From positions 1-64,000 of the forward strand of contig JANYDK010000132.1 of the NCBI GenBank assembly GCA_025363655.1: 64,000 nucleotides of DNA. Direction: 5' to 3'. Source of the DNA: Deltaproteobacteria bacterium. GTDB lineage: Bacteria; Myxococcota_A; Polyangia; Polyangiales; JADJMO01. The stretch's first letter is position 1. Every line of letters starts with the position of its first letter. This document shows, one piece after another, positions 34,875 to 43,583 of this stretch. Under the pieces are notes generated by a model. It was given only the letters and a program-made list of their open reading frames with translations, searched no databases and had not been told where the DNA came from. The position numbers and the translations under genes are program-made.

Positions 34875-36776
34875 ATGAATCGTCGTGCGACCTGCGCAGC
34901 GGTGCTCATCGCCGCAACGGCATTCACGCTCGGCTGCGGCGACTCCGGCGAGACGCCCGACCTCGACAGCGCCCCACCGCTCGACACCGGCGCCGAAACC
35001 GAGGTCTCCGGCCCTCTCGACGCAGCGGACGCGACTCCTCTCGCCGACGTCGACGGCGGCGAAACCGGCCCGAAAATCGGTGCCACGACCCCGTTCGTCA
35101 GCTTCGAGGCGGAAGATGGCAAGGTCGGCGGCGGGGCGGCCATTCGTCGACTGACGAGCGCGCCGACGACGCCCTATTCCAGCCCGGAGCTCGAGGCCTC
35201 GGGGCATGCCTACGTGTCACTCACCGCCGTCGGCGATTACGTCGAGTGGACCAACGACACGGGCCGCGCGCTCACTGCGATCGACATTCGCGCTTCGATT
35301 CCCGACTCGCCCGGCGGGGGTGGCACGAGCGCGACGCTCGGCCTCTACGTCGATGGCATGCTCCGTCAGCAGGTGAACCTCAGCTCGCGCCAGACGTGGC
35401 TCTACGAGAACGACGGCAACTACAACGGCAACGATCAAGACCCGACGCACGGCTCGCCGCGCGTCTTCTACGACGACGTCCACCTCTTCATTGCCGGCGC
35501 TCCGCTCGGGCCCTCGTCGCGCATTCGTCTCCAAAAAGACGGGTCCAACGTCGCCGCGTTCTACCACGTCGACGTCGTCGATCTCGAGACGCCGAAGCCC
35601 GCGACGGCCAAACCGACCGACGGGCTCTCGATTCTCGACTACGGCGCACGCGCGAACGATCCGAGCTTCGACAGCACCAAGGCGATACAGGCCTGCATCG
35701 ACGACGCTCAGAAGATGAAGAAGAGCGTCTTCATCCCGCCGGGGACGTTCTATCTGCTGACCACGTCGGGCCTCCATGCGAAGGGGATCACCCTGCGGGG
35801 TGCAGGCGCTTGGTACAGCACCATCTATCGAAGAGTGCCGCTTCCCAACCCGAGCCCGCTCGGCGCGCTCTTCGAGCTCGACTCCTGTCATGTCAGTGAT
35901 CTCGCGCTCGACTCCAACGCCACCAGCCGCGCCACCATCGACGGCGCCGGCGGGGCGATGGACACCACGGGCACCGGCTGGACCGCCGACGGAATCTGGA
36001 CGCAGCACACGCTCTCCGGCTTCTGGGCGTCGGGCATCTCGGGATTGGTCGAGAATTGCCGGCTCCTCGGCATTTGGGCCGACGGCTGCAACCTCAACAA
36101 CGTCAGCCTCACCGGCACCGTCGGCAACGACCTCACCGCGCGAAACAACTTCGTCCGCGGCACCGGTGACGACGCGATGGCCATCAACTCCGTCGATTTC
36201 AATGGCACGCAGCACTACACGCCGATGTCCCACGCGGTGTTCGAGAACAACACCACCATCGCGGCGTGGGGCGGGAAAGGCCTCGCCATCTACGGCGGCA
36301 GTGACCACGTCGTCCGCTACAACTACACCAGTGACACGGCGCGCTACATCGGATTGGGCGTCGGCAAGTTCGGGGTCAATGGCTCGGAGTTGAGGTCGGC
36401 GACGGTGACCGACAACGTCGTCGTGCGCTGCGGCGGAAATGCCTATTCGCAAGGGCAACCGGCGTTGCACATCGGCAATGGCGGTGATGGAAAAGAAGTC
36501 GGCAGCGTCGCTGGTGCCATCATCGCGCACAACCTCGTTCGCGATGCGCTCTACGACGCCGTCGGATTCTCGACCTCGACCGCCATCGTCTTCGACGGCA
36601 ACACGATGACGAGCCCAGGTCGCGATGGCGTGGTCATTTCACCGCCGTTTTATCCGGCGCCCACCGGCTCGGCGACGTTGACGGGGAACGTGGTGACGGG
36701 AGTTGCGGCCGGGCACCTCGCGTTTCGAAACGCCTCGAGTGGCTACGTGGTCAGTGGCGGCGGCAACAGCTGGTGA
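34875..36776 (+). CDS. Lipoprotein with CBM-like domain and GH87-like beta-helix
   Basis: 633 residues from the ATG at 34875. The lipobox is TLGC (Cys21), with an acidic linker to about residue 72. A carbohydrate-binding-like domain follows (SFEAEDGKVGGGAAIRRLTS to about 235), and then a parallel beta-helix starting with LSILDYGARANDPSFDSTKA, the pectate-lyase-superfamily entry motif. ADGCNLNNVSLTG and FVRGTGDDAMAINS lie in the likely active-site turns. The combination resembles family 87 glycoside hydrolases (mycodextranase/alpha-1,3-glucanase); that assignment is from memory. It could attack fungal or bacterial alpha-glucans. The stop directly abuts the stop of the convergent next gene. Confidence 0.75.
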   Translation: MNRRATCAAVLIAATAFTLGCGDSGETPDLDSAPPLDTGAETEVSGPLDAADATPLADVDGGETGPKIGATTPFVSFEAEDGKVGGGAAIRRLTSAPTTPYSSPELEASGHAYVSLTAVGDYVEWTNDTGRALTAIDIRASIPDSPGGGGTSATLGLYVDGMLRQQVNLSSRQTWLYENDGNYNGNDQDPTHGSPRVFYDDVHLFIAGAPLGPSSRIRLQKDGSNVAAFYHVDVVDLETPKPATAKPTDGLSILDYGARANDPSFDSTKAIQACIDDAQKMKKSVFIPPGTFYLLTTSGLHAKGITLRGAGAWYSTIYRRVPLPNPSPLGALFELDSCHVSDLALDSNATSRATIDGAGGAMDTTGTGWTADGIWTQHTLSGFWASGISGLVENCRLLGIWADGCNLNNVSLTGTVGNDLTARNNFVRGTGDDAMAINSVDFNGTQHYTPMSHAVFENNTTIAAWGGKGLAIYGGSDHVVRYNYTSDTARYIGLGVGKFGVNGSELRSATVTDNVVVRCGGNAYSQGQPALHIGNGGDGKEVGSVAGAIIAHNLVRDALYDAVGFSTSTAIVFDGNTMTSPGRDGVVISPPFYPAPTGSATLTGNVVTGVAAGHLAFRNASSGYVVSGGGNSW

Positions 36777-37400
36777 TCATCGAAGCTGCTTCGGCTCTTC
36801 TTCCGGCGGAAGAATCGGCGCCCTCTTCCCCTCTTTGTTGAACCGCCATGCATATGCCATCCCCAGAAAGACCGTCACGATGTGAATCGGGAGGAGGAAG
36901 AACCCGGCGATCGATCGCACCACCGGCAGGCTGAAGGCGACGACGTAGATGGCAGTCGTGACGAGGACGTGGAGCCAGGGGGCCGCGTAGGCGAGGCCGA
37001 TGGGGCCGAGGAGACCGAAGAGGCCTCCGTAGAGGATGCTTTTTTCACCGGCGGCGGGCTTCGCCATGATCACGCCCTTGGCGCGCGTGGCGGCTTGCTT
37101 CACCAACACCTGGCCGGCCGAACGCATGGCGCGATCTTGCAGGTCGTCGTAGGCCTCGCGTTCGCGCTGCGCGGTGACCTTGCGGGCGACCTTGGGGGAG
37201 AGGCCTTTGACGGTGTAGACGACGACCGCGTCTGCTTCGTCGATGTCACTGTGGATGTGACCGTGGCGCACCATGTCGTCGAGCATCGCTTCGACCTTGC
37301 GCGGCGGCAGGCGCGTGCGAACGGCGACGTTGGCGACGGTGACCTTGGTTCCCTCGGCGGCGAGGGCCAGCACTTCGGACTCGAACTGATCGCGATCCAT
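36777..37400 (-). CDS. Membrane protein with N-terminal helical (winged-helix-like) domain
   Basis: 207 residues from the ATG at 37400. The N-terminal 75 residues (DRDQFESEVLALAAEGTKVT, then RLPPRKVEAMLDDMVRHGHI) look like a small winged-helix DNA- or protein-binding module. The C-terminal half has hydrophobic stretches at about 120-190 (GLFGLLGPIGLAYAAPWL, VVAFSLPVV, FFLLPIHIVTVFLG), probably two or three membrane spans or hairpins. The role is unknown. It shares no visible operon partner; its end meets the GH87-like gene end with no spacing. Confidence 0.75.
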   Translation of the reverse strand: MDRDQFESEVLALAAEGTKVTVANVAVRTRLPPRKVEAMLDDMVRHGHIHSDIDEADAVVVYTVKGLSPKVARKVTAQREREAYDDLQDRAMRSAGQVLVKQAATRAKGVIMAKPAAGEKSILYGGLFGLLGPIGLAYAAPWLHVLVTTAIYVVAFSLPVVRSIAGFFLLPIHIVTVFLGMAYAWRFNKEGKRAPILPPEEEPKQLR

Positions 37401-37494
37401 CGAGCCGTGAGCATAACCACCCAGGCCCGCTGCGCACGAGCGGCTCTCGCCTGAACACGTGCTTCCCCAGCGCGACCGAGGTACGAAGCCGCCA

Positions 37495-38412
37495 ATGGTC
37501 ACGCTCCGCGCCGGGAATTCTTGGCTTTTCTTCACGATCGCGGCGCTGCCGCTGCTCGCTTGTGGCTCGACTTCGCCGCCGCCGTCGCAGTTCCCCACCG
37601 CCGAAGCCGCCGTGACGCGCCTCGACGCGACCTTCGCGCAGGTGTCGGGGGTGACGGGCAAAGCGGCGATCGACTATCTCGGACCGAACGGGCGCGTGCA
37701 CGCGGAGCTGGCCGTGCTCGCCAGTGGGCCGGCGAATTTGCGCTTCGGGGTGACCGCCAACGTCATCGGCGGCGCTGGAGAAGTCGCCTCGGACGGCAAG
37801 ATTTTTCAGGCCGAAGACAAGGGCGCGAACAAGTACCTCGTCGGTCCGGCCAAGCCCTGCAACATCGCGCGCATCACGCAGGTGCCGCTCCCCTCGGAAG
37901 AGCTCTTGCCGATGCTTTGGGGCATGCGTCCGAAGATCGACGGCCCCATCAAGTGCGACTCCATCGAGTGGAACGGCGACGGATACTACAAGGTGATGAT
38001 GAGTGACGGCTCGAAGGACGGCATCGCCCACGAGCTGCACATCGCGCCGACGCCCGGCACCTGGGACAAACCCTACGCGCAGCAGAACGTGCGGCTCCTC
38101 GGCGTCCTCGGATGGAAGGGAAGCGGCAGCGACTCCGAGCTCGTCTACCGAGTGACGATGAAGGCGCACAAGGCGACGAAGACGGCGCCGACGATGATCG
38201 GCGACACGCCCGGCCTCGACCCCGACGTGCCGCCGAGCGGGCCCGACGTCACCGTCGAAATCCCCTGGAAAATCCACATCGAAGTGCCCGCGAAGAAGAG
38301 CGACGTCATCTTCGAGTACAGCGAGGCAGCGCTCAACCCACCGCTGCCCGAAGGTGCGTTTCACCTCAATCTGATGCCGGGCGTTCCGGTCGAGCGCGCC
38401 GACTGCGAGTGA
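37495..38412 (+). CDS. Lipoprotein with LolA/LolB-like fold (tentative)
   Basis: 305 residues from the ATG at 37495. The lipobox is LLAC (Cys23). The mature part opens with TRLDATFAQVSGVTGKAAID and continues in alternating strands (GRVHAELAVLASGPANLRFGV), a pattern like the half-barrel of LolA/LolB or DUF4292 lipoprotein-handling proteins. The similarity is only in pattern. A GTG at 37459 could extend the N-terminus but would spoil the signal peptide. The stop overlaps the next start by one base (TGATG), so the two lipoproteins are translated together. Confidence 0.75.
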   Translation: MVTLRAGNSWLFFTIAALPLLACGSTSPPPSQFPTAEAAVTRLDATFAQVSGVTGKAAIDYLGPNGRVHAELAVLASGPANLRFGVTANVIGGAGEVASDGKIFQAEDKGANKYLVGPAKPCNIARITQVPLPSEELLPMLWGMRPKIDGPIKCDSIEWNGDGYYKVMMSDGSKDGIAHELHIAPTPGTWDKPYAQQNVRLLGVLGWKGSGSDSELVYRVTMKAHKATKTAPTMIGDTPGLDPDVPPSGPDVTVEIPWKIHIEVPAKKSDVIFEYSEAALNPPLPEGAFHLNLMPGVPVERADCE

Positions 38413-39110
38413 TGACCGCGCTGCGCGTCGCGGTCGCCGTCGCCTCGGTGATCGCGTTCGCATACGGATGTGCGCCTCCGCCGTCCCCGAAGGCCGCGAA
38501 GGCGGTGACGTGTGCTTCGGCGATCACCACGACCACGGCATCGGCCAGTGCGTCGACCTCGACGTGCGGCGATCCCCCGGCCGACAACAAGTCGTCTTCG
38601 TCGTCGGAAGATGGCGCTTTCGGGGGCGCCGACGTCGATCGCGACGAGAACATGGACTACGGCGACGGCGCCGTCTCCATCCGCTACGACGCCGCCAATC
38701 GAAGCGTCTCCGTCGGCGGATATGCGCCGATCATCCTCGACGTCGACGTCGCTTGTTGGCACGTCACCGGCTTCGCTGGCCTGTACGACGGTAAGCCACC
38801 GGTGTTCGTCGTCGTCAGCCCCTATGGCTCGCAGAAGTGCGGCACGATGCTCGGGCTCTCGCGCATCTATCGCTTCGATGGCGCCGTCTGGCTGCACGTC
38901 ATGGACAGCGTCGGCTCGGAGCTGCACATCCGCAGCGACGGCCCCGACGTCATCGAGTGGAAGCTGGTCAGCGCCGAAGAGGGCACAAATAGCGGTCCTT
39001 GGACGCGAATGCCGAAGAAGGCTTTTCCGCCGACGAAACCGAAGGCCGACGACATGCACCCGTACGGATTCCGCAAGCCGCCGCCGCCCGTTCCCAATCT
39101 CAATCCCTGA
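38412..39110 (+). CDS. Lipoprotein of unknown function
   Basis: 232 residues, ATG overlapping the upstream stop as TGATG. The lipobox is AYGC (Cys20), followed by a Ser/Thr/Ala linker. The domain from about residue 80 is beta-rich, with IILDVDVACWHVTGFAGLYD and YGSQKCGTMLGLSRIYRFDG, ending in Pro-rich sequence. No family was recognised. Co-translation with the LolB-like lipoprotein suggests they act together. Confidence 0.75.
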   Translation: MTALRVAVAVASVIAFAYGCAPPPSPKAAKAVTCASAITTTTASASASTSTCGDPPADNKSSSSSEDGAFGGADVDRDENMDYGDGAVSIRYDAANRSVSVGGYAPIILDVDVACWHVTGFAGLYDGKPPVFVVVSPYGSQKCGTMLGLSRIYRFDGAVWLHVMDSVGSELHIRSDGPDVIEWKLVSAEEGTNSGPWTRMPKKAFPPTKPKADDMHPYGFRKPPPPVPNLNP

Positions 39111-39267
39111 CGAGTATCTTCGAGAGCATGTCCCGAAGGCAGGCCTTCTCGATCCTCGCCCGGGTGCATGCTCGGCCGCGAAGCCGGGCCCCTCTTGCAT
39201 CGCCGAGCTGTGGAAGATCTACACGGCCCCCTGAAGGCAGGTACCATCCTCGATGGGGGGATCGGCG

Positions 39268-41481
39268 ATGAGGACGATTGGAATTTCGCGAAGGCTGGTC
39301 GCGGTGCTGGCTTGCGTCACGCTCGGAGGCGCGATGGCGGGTGCGTGCGCGGGCTCGGACGAGAAGCCGGTGCGCGCGGTCGGCGACGGCTGCATCAACG
39401 CCAGCGAGTGCGCCGATCCTTTGGTCTGCGCCTACCAGCGATGTCACGTGCAATGCGTGACCACCAAAGACTGTAGCGGCATCGAGCGCTGCGTCGGATC
39501 GGCGTATCCCAAGCTCGGCGTCTGTCTCGACGACTCGTGCTCACGCAACAGCGATTGCGGACAGCCGCTGGTCTGCGGTCGACGTGGTCGATGCGAAAAC
39601 CAATGCGGCAGCAGCCGAGACTGCCTACCGGGTCAGGTCTGCGCGCAAGGCTCCTGCGCCGACGTCGCCGACGTGCCCGACGCCGCCACCACGCCGCCGA
39701 CCGGGACGGGCGATCCGTGTGTGCACAATACCGATTGCAACGCTCCTTTGGTCTGCCTCGCCGGCACCTGCTCCATCGAGTGCCTCGGCGATCGCGACTG
39801 CCGCGACGGCGAGGTCTGCCTCGAGACGATTTGCCGTAAAAACAGCAGCGGAACCGACACGGGCCCCCTGTCCGATTCACCCGTCTCCTTCGACGCACCG
39901 CCCGACGCGCCCTCGACGTGGGGAGCGCCCTGCGCTTTCAACAGCCAGTGCTCACCGCTCGTCTGTCGTGCCTCGAGCGGCCGTTGTGATTTCGAGTGTC
40001 GCGGCGACGTCGATTGCGCCAGCGACTCCGGATGTGTCGGCGGCTACTGCATCGTCGGTCGTCGCGGCGAGACGGGCGTCGACGGTGGAGGCCTCGATGC
40101 GACCTTCGACGTCGGCGCCGAGACGGGCAAATCGTGCTCCCTGCACGCCGACTGCGACGACGGCGTTTATTGCAATGGACTCGAGCTCTGCCTCTCGGGA
40201 CATTGCCGCTCGACCGATGGCCCTTGCGACAGTCACAGCGGCTGCACCAAAGACACGTGCACCGAGTCGACGAAGAGCTGCACGCACACCACGCTCGGCC
40301 CGACCGACGCCGACGGAGACGGACACCTCGACAAGATCTGCGGCGGCGATGACTGCGACGACAAAGACGCGACGACGTACCTCGGCGCCGTCGAGCGCTG
40401 CGACGGTCGTGACAACAACTGCAACGGCGCCATCGACGACTTTGCGGTGGCGCCACGTGGTCCGTCAATCGTCGTGACGCCGCCGACGCTTCGCGAATCG
40501 ATCCGCATTCGCCCTTGGGCCGCGCCCGCCGCGGGCTCGTTCGTGATGGTCTCCGAGAACAGCATTACTGGCAGCTGGAAGAGCTTCGCGCAGACCGTGA
40601 GCGGCGCAGGCGTCGTCGGTGTCGAGAAGACGTTGGCTACGGCTGGCGTCGGCGCTCTCGCCGGCTTTGCGACCTCGCCGACCATCGGCCTCGAGATGTG
40701 GAACCAAGCCTCGACACAACGGGTGGTCGCGCAAATCAACGCCGACTCGAGCCTCGGCACGTCGAGCTTGCTGTCGACGTCGGCCACTTCCGGCGCGATG
40801 AGCGCTGCGTGGAGCGGCTCGCATTGGCTCGTCGCCTGGAACCACTCCGTGTCGGGCAGCGCCTTCGGACAATACGCGTTCGTCGAGACCGACGGCACCT
40901 TCACCGCCGTCCGCAATTTCCCCACCGCCGACGGCACCGGCTTCCTCGGGTCCGCCGCTCTCCCGGTGTCGATTGCCTACAACGCCGGAACCTACCTCCT
41001 CGCCTACGTCGACAGTGTCGGCACGCTGCGCATGTTCGTCCTCGACTCGTCGGGCAATCGGCTCGTGCCGCCGATCGACGGCACTTCCGGCTCGAGCGGC
41101 TACCTCCTCAAGGTGTCCGCCTACGGCACGGGGTTCATCGCCTTCCACGGCAACGCAAAGGCGCTCACCGTCTCGACCACCGGCGTGCTCGGAAAGGAGG
41201 TCACGCTCGCCCACACGAACGCGAGTCAGGTCGACTTCGACGTCGACTACCCAGCCGTCGGCGTCGCCGCCCTCACCGACGATTTGTCGGTGGCGTTCGA
41301 CTACTACCCGACCGGCATCGAAGGCGCGTACGAGCGCACGATCCCCACGGTCGTCAGTGCCATCAACTCCAACTACGATCGCATCGCCGTCGCGCAGAGC
41401 GGAGGCCGCTGGCTGCACGGGTTCCTCGCGGCGACGGCCGACGACAAGATCCACGCGCAACTCTTCGGCTGCGCGCCCTGA
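39268..41481 (+). CDS. Cys-rich lipoprotein with MopE-like metal-binding motif
   Basis: 737 residues from the ATG at 39268 (an ATG at 39253 adds five). The lipobox is AGAC (Cys27). Residues about 40-290 contain repeated small Cys knots of the type G-D-x-C-x-x-x-x-(D/E)-C-x-x-P-L-V-C. At about 350-395 a MopE-like segment, DADGDGH then DDCDDKDATTY and CDGRDNNCNGAIDD, is the putative metal-binding signature found in many myxobacterial surface proteins. The C-terminal 340 residues are beta-propeller-like (SWSG, VAWN strands). Probably a surface lipoprotein; the metal is not known. Confidence 0.85.
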   Translation: MRTIGISRRLVAVLACVTLGGAMAGACAGSDEKPVRAVGDGCINASECADPLVCAYQRCHVQCVTTKDCSGIERCVGSAYPKLGVCLDDSCSRNSDCGQPLVCGRRGRCENQCGSSRDCLPGQVCAQGSCADVADVPDAATTPPTGTGDPCVHNTDCNAPLVCLAGTCSIECLGDRDCRDGEVCLETICRKNSSGTDTGPLSDSPVSFDAPPDAPSTWGAPCAFNSQCSPLVCRASSGRCDFECRGDVDCASDSGCVGGYCIVGRRGETGVDGGGLDATFDVGAETGKSCSLHADCDDGVYCNGLELCLSGHCRSTDGPCDSHSGCTKDTCTESTKSCTHTTLGPTDADGDGHLDKICGGDDCDDKDATTYLGAVERCDGRDNNCNGAIDDFAVAPRGPSIVVTPPTLRESIRIRPWAAPAAGSFVMVSENSITGSWKSFAQTVSGAGVVGVEKTLATAGVGALAGFATSPTIGLEMWNQASTQRVVAQINADSSLGTSSLLSTSATSGAMSAAWSGSHWLVAWNHSVSGSAFGQYAFVETDGTFTAVRNFPTADGTGFLGSAALPVSIAYNAGTYLLAYVDSVGTLRMFVLDSSGNRLVPPIDGTSGSSGYLLKVSAYGTGFIAFHGNAKALTVSTTGVLGKEVTLAHTNASQVDFDVDYPAVGVAALTDDLSVAFDYYPTGIEGAYERTIPTVVSAINSNYDRIAVAQSGGRWLHGFLAATADDKIHAQLFGCAP

Positions 41482-41484
41482 GAA

Positions 41485-41583
41485 GCTCCGCTCGGTTGCC
41501 GAAGCTTCTCGTTTCGCCAAAGGTTGCTTCGCAACTTTGGCCGCTTCGGTCAATCTCGCTCCGCTCGGTTGCCGAAGCTTCTC
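41485..41583. repeat. 26-bp direct repeat flanking a hairpin
   Basis: The sequence GCTCCGCTCGGTTGCCGAAG followed by CTTCTC occurs at 41485-41510 and again at 41558-41583. Between them, 41517-41540 forms a hairpin, CCAAAGGTTGC/GCAACTTTGG with one bulged base. The block lies between the convergent ends of the MopE-like lipoprotein gene and the polyferredoxin gene. The second copy overlaps the last two bases of the polyferredoxin stop. It may act as a two-sided terminator, or be a copy of a dispersed intergenic repeat. Confidence 0.75.
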
Positions 41584-43582
41584 ACGTCTTCTGGTTGTAG
41601 CTGGAATTCTCGAGCAAGATGATGTTGGTCTTGCTCCGCGTCTCGCCGACGCTGGTGACGTAGACGGCCGGCTGATCGACCACCGGGCAGACCTTCTCGC
41701 AGGCGCCGCAGCCGATGCAGAGCGCGGGATCGACGACGGGCTTCTGCACCTTCACGTCGTTGCCGTTGCGGTCTTTGACGACGTCGTCGATGGTGTAAAT
41801 CGACTTCGGGCTGGTGGGGCAGAACTCTTCGCAGACGATGCACGGCGTCGCCATGCTCCACGGCAGACAACGGCCCTTGTCGTAGAAGGCAGTGCCGACC
41901 TTGATCGGCGCGACCTCCCACTCTTTGCCTTCGGCGCCGGCCTTCCAGCGACCCATCTTCTGGGTCTCGTCGATTTTCTGGATGGCGCCGGTGGGGCAGA
42001 CGTCGCCACAGAGCACGCAGCTCGCTTCGCAATAGCCGATGCGCGGAATGAGGATCGGCGTCCACATGCCCTCGAGCCCGCCCTCCATGAACGCCGGATG
42101 GAGCGCGTTGTTGGGACACACCTTCATGCACTCGGCGCAGCGGATGCACCGCTCGAGGAAGGCGTGCTCGTCGACGGAGCCGGGCGGACGAATCGCTTTG
42201 CTCGTGTAGTTGACCTCGGCGGCCGAGGAGTCACTCTGCCGATGAAGCGCATAGAACGCTGCGCCCGCCGCGACCGACGCGATCGCGGTGCGCCGCTCGG
42301 GGACGAGCTCGGTCTTGCGGCTCTTCCAGCCGGGGAGAAAACGGAACTTGATGACGTCCTCGGGGCAGGCCGTCTCGCAGTTCATGCACATGTGGCACTC
42401 GTCCTGCCGCCACTTCACCCCACCCTGCGGGGAGTCGGCGCCCTGGCAATGGACGAGGCACAAGTTGCAGTCGGTGCACTTGGCGTGGTCTTTCTCCATC
42501 CCGAAGACGGCGAACTTGGCGAAGACGCCGAGCATCGCCCCGAGCGGGCAGAGCGCGCGACACCAGAACCGCGGCACGATGCGATTCATGAAGAGGATGC
42601 CGACGAAGAGCGCGCCGATGAACCACGCTTGATGAAAGTAGACCTGCTTGGTCGTGAAGACGTGCGAGGCGAGGAGATCTTGCGTCTTGTCGGCGGCGTT
42701 CTGCAGCCAGAGCTTGTTCGTCGAGGCCGCCAGCCCGAGCACGTGCGTGCTCACCCACTGCGTCGCCGGCAGCACCGAGAGCCCCATCGCGCGAACCATC
42801 ACGCAGATCGGATCGAACACCCCACCGACGACCACGCCCGCCGCCGCCGCCGCCAGAGATGCATAAAGTAGATAGTATTTGAGCCCCTGCCACTTCTTCG
42901 TCTTGTTCGCCTCGACCCGCTTCGCCCCCTGCCCTTGTCGCGACGGCAAGAGCCATCCGAGGAAGTGATGAAGCGTGCCGAAGGGGCAGATCCACCCGCA
43001 GAAAACCCGCCCGAAGACGAGCGTCAGCGCGACCAGCCCGAGGCTCCAGAGCAGCCCCCGATAAACGGTATGGGTCGAGAGCGCGGTGATCGCCGCGACG
43101 AACGGATCGGCGAGCAGAAATCCTTCGACGGGTTTTCCGACACGAATGACCTGTTCGCTACTGCTGAACGATCCGCGAAAGCCGGTGTTCACCAGCCAGT
43201 ACATGAAGAGGCCGAAGAAGCCGAGTTGGGCGACGCGGCGGAGCCAGACGAGGGCGCGAATGCCGACGCGCGCTTCGATGCCAGAGCCGGAGCGGCGACG
43301 TTTTTTGAAGATGCGGCGGAAGAGAGTGGGACGACCCGCACTACGTTCGCGCGTAGTGGCAGCCTCTTCGCGTGGGGCATTGCACCGTACATCCGACGGC
43401 GACCGCCGCGCTGTGCCCTCTTCCGTCGCCTGCGTCGCCCCCACGATCCGCAAGTGCAGCCGCTTCGTCGGCTCGACCTCCGTCACCCGATCGATCGCCG
43501 GCACTTCCCCCACCACCCCCAGCCAACGAATCGGCTCGGCGTGCAGGCTCTCCAGCTCCGGGTCACTGCGCTTCGCGGACAC
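41582..43582 (-). CDS. Membrane-bound polyferredoxin (NapH/NosR/CcoG-like)
   Basis: 666 residues, GTG start. After a soluble N-terminal extension of about 100 residues, hydrophobic spans lie around 108-135, 155-172, 176-193, 236-255 and 318-340. Between them are VFCGWICPFGT and CRALCPLGAM, the C-x-x-x-CP motifs of the NapH/NosR/CcoG electron-transfer family. The C-terminal part has six 4Fe-4S ferredoxin motifs (CTDCNLC, CHMCMNC, CIRCAEC, CVLCGDV, CIVCEEF, CIGCGAC groups), giving a chain of clusters. It should pass electrons between the quinone pool or a membrane donor and an unknown acceptor. The start lies 1 nt after the stop of the DUF362 gene. Confidence 0.9.
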   Translation of the reverse strand: MSAKRSDPELESLHAEPIRWLGVVGEVPAIDRVTEVEPTKRLHLRIVGATQATEEGTARRSPSDVRCNAPREEAATTRERSAGRPTLFRRIFKKRRRSGSGIEARVGIRALVWLRRVAQLGFFGLFMYWLVNTGFRGSFSSSEQVIRVGKPVEGFLLADPFVAAITALSTHTVYRGLLWSLGLVALTLVFGRVFCGWICPFGTLHHFLGWLLPSRQGQGAKRVEANKTKKWQGLKYYLLYASLAAAAAGVVVGGVFDPICVMVRAMGLSVLPATQWVSTHVLGLAASTNKLWLQNAADKTQDLLASHVFTTKQVYFHQAWFIGALFVGILFMNRIVPRFWCRALCPLGAMLGVFAKFAVFGMEKDHAKCTDCNLCLVHCQGADSPQGGVKWRQDECHMCMNCETACPEDVIKFRFLPGWKSRKTELVPERRTAIASVAAGAAFYALHRQSDSSAAEVNYTSKAIRPPGSVDEHAFLERCIRCAECMKVCPNNALHPAFMEGGLEGMWTPILIPRIGYCEASCVLCGDVCPTGAIQKIDETQKMGRWKAGAEGKEWEVAPIKVGTAFYDKGRCLPWSMATPCIVCEEFCPTSPKSIYTIDDVVKDRNGNDVKVQKPVVDPALCIGCGACEKVCPVVDQPAVYVTSVGETRSKTNIILLENSSYNQKT

Positions 43583-43583
43583 G

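Noticed and set aside
39111-39252. Short plus-strand gene between two lipoproteins
   Set aside because: The frames are under 50 codons beyond overlaps and lack a ribosome site or motif.
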